This document shows, in pieces, positions 63,482 to 64,000 of a stretch of DNA of 64,000 nucleotides; positions within the stretch are counted from its first letter, which is position 1; the number at the start of each line of letters is the position of its first letter. A program made the translations under genes and the position numbers. The stretch covers positions 4,588,001 through 4,652,000 of the forward strand of contig NC_019966.1 in the NCBI RefSeq assembly GCF_000328565.1. Direction: 5' to 3'. Origin of the DNA: Mycobacterium sp. JS623. GTDB lineage: Bacteria; Actinomycetota; Actinomycetes; Mycobacteriales; Mycobacteriaceae. The notes below the pieces were generated by a model that made no database searches, had not been told where the DNA came from, and saw only the letters and a program-made list of their open reading frames with translations.

Positions 63482-64000
63482 ATGGCAGTTCATCTGACCC
63501 GCATATATACGCGGACCGGCGATGACGGGACCACCGGCTTGAGCGACTTCAGCAGGGTCTCAAAGAATGACGCGCGACTCGCCGCGTATGCCGACTGCGA
63601 CGAGACCAATGCCGCGATCGGTGTCGCGATTGCCTTGGGTAACCCCAGTGAGCAAATTCGCAAGGTGCTGCGGCAGATTCAGAACGACCTCTTCGATGCG
63701 GGCGCTGACCTATCGACTCCCGTAGTGGCGAACCCCGAACACCCGCCGCTGCGGATCACGCAGAGCTACATCGACAGGCTCGAGTCCTGGTGCGACGAGT
63801 TCAACGAACCGCTGCCGGCGTTGAATTCGTTTGTGCTGCCGGGCGGTACACCGCTCTCGGCGTTGCTGCATGTGGCGCGCACGGTCGCGCGCCGCGCCGA
63901 ACGGTCAGCGTGGCAGGCCGTCGACACGCACGCAGACTCGATCAGCGTGCTGCCCGCGAAGTACCTCAACCGGCTGTCAGATCTGCTGTTCATCCTGTCG
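63482..64000 (+). CDS. ATP:cob(I)alamin adenosyltransferase, PduO type (3' end cut by window)
   Basis: 173 codons from ATG 63482 to the window edge; M. tuberculosis Rv1314c has 193 residues, so about 20 are missing. It starts IYTRTGDDGTTGLSD, the ATP-binding N-terminal motif. It has AYADCDETNAAIG and later FVLPGGTPLSALLHVARTVARRAERSA, typical of the PduO/MMAB family. It makes adenosylcobalamin, for example for methylmalonyl-CoA mutase, which handles propionyl-CoA from beta-oxidation. It is divergent from murA. Confidence 0.93.
   Translation, partial: MAVHLTRIYTRTGDDGTTGLSDFSRVSKNDARLAAYADCDETNAAIGVAIALGNPSEQIRKVLRQIQNDLFDAGADLSTPVVANPEHPPLRITQSYIDRLESWCDEFNEPLPALNSFVLPGGTPLSALLHVARTVARRAERSAWQAVDTHADSISVLPAKYLNRLSDLLFILS

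Overview
The window is high-GC actinobacterial DNA from a member of the Mycobacteriaceae. The evidence is a complete mce import operon (two YrbE permeases, MceA-F, Mce-associated proteins), a PknK-type kinase, WS/DGAT and PlsB/PlsC lipid acyltransferases, many GTG starts with ATGA/GTGA stop-start overlaps, and the right end: Ada-AlkA, ogt, 5S-23S-16S, murA, cob(I)alamin adenosyltransferase. That right-end order is the mirror image of the M. tuberculosis Rv1314c-murA-rrs-rrl-rrf-ogt-alkA locus, so the rRNA operon is the rrnA operon. The 16S gene has the short helix 18 typical of rapid growers.

Layout. (1) 1-6.5 kb, plus strand: a translationally coupled acyl-CoA operon with an HMG-CoA lyase tail, a BadH-like SDR, three crotonases, an LLM-class oxidoreductase, a DUF7064-like protein and an ACAD10/11-like small-molecule kinase. 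(2) 6.7-8.8 kb, minus: a 2,4-dienoyl-CoA reductase-type SDR and an acyl-CoA dehydrogenase, divergent from a LuxR regulator. (3) 10-15 kb: two small membrane proteins and a pknK-like gene. (4) 15.4-27.1 kb, minus: a 12-gene mce operon ending in a CAP-domain and a DUF732 secreted protein. (5) 27.3-41.1 kb: a second acyl-CoA catabolic block with an alpha/beta hydrolase, a MenB paralogue, two LuxR regulators, a quinone oxidoreductase, a crotonase, an AliA-like acid-CoA ligase, an acyl-CoA dehydrogenase, an acyl-CoA synthetase, a GntR/FCD regulator, a MaoC hydratase and a BadI-like ring hydrolase. Two gene fossils (CoA-ligase C-terminus, pntB) lie here. (6) 41.2-53.8 kb: PlsB, HAD-PlsC, ferredoxin, Zn-alcohol dehydrogenase, hydrolase, WS/DGAT, a CYP108-like P450, aldehyde dehydrogenase and a VanB/VanA-like Rieske oxygenase pair. 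(7) 54-64 kb: DNA alkylation repair, the rrnA operon, murA and the adenosyltransferase.

How the genes may work together. Beta-oxidation-type enzymes, BadH-like and BadI-like proteins and an AliA-like ligase suggest aerobic activation and hydrolytic ring cleavage of an alicyclic carboxylic acid. The P450, alcohol and aldehyde dehydrogenases could make that acid from a terpenoid-like hydrocarbon or alcohol. The mce system could import a lipophilic substrate. This pathway is an inference.

The strongest new signal is regulatory. A GGTC-N-GACC-type palindrome, the operator type expected for FCD-family GntR repressors, recurs at promoters near 8.8, 27.55, 31.69, 31.83, 33.70, 39.49 and 41.18 kb, including that of the GntR gene itself. 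It overlaps predicted -10/+1 or spacer elements and outlines a regulon of about 33 kb.
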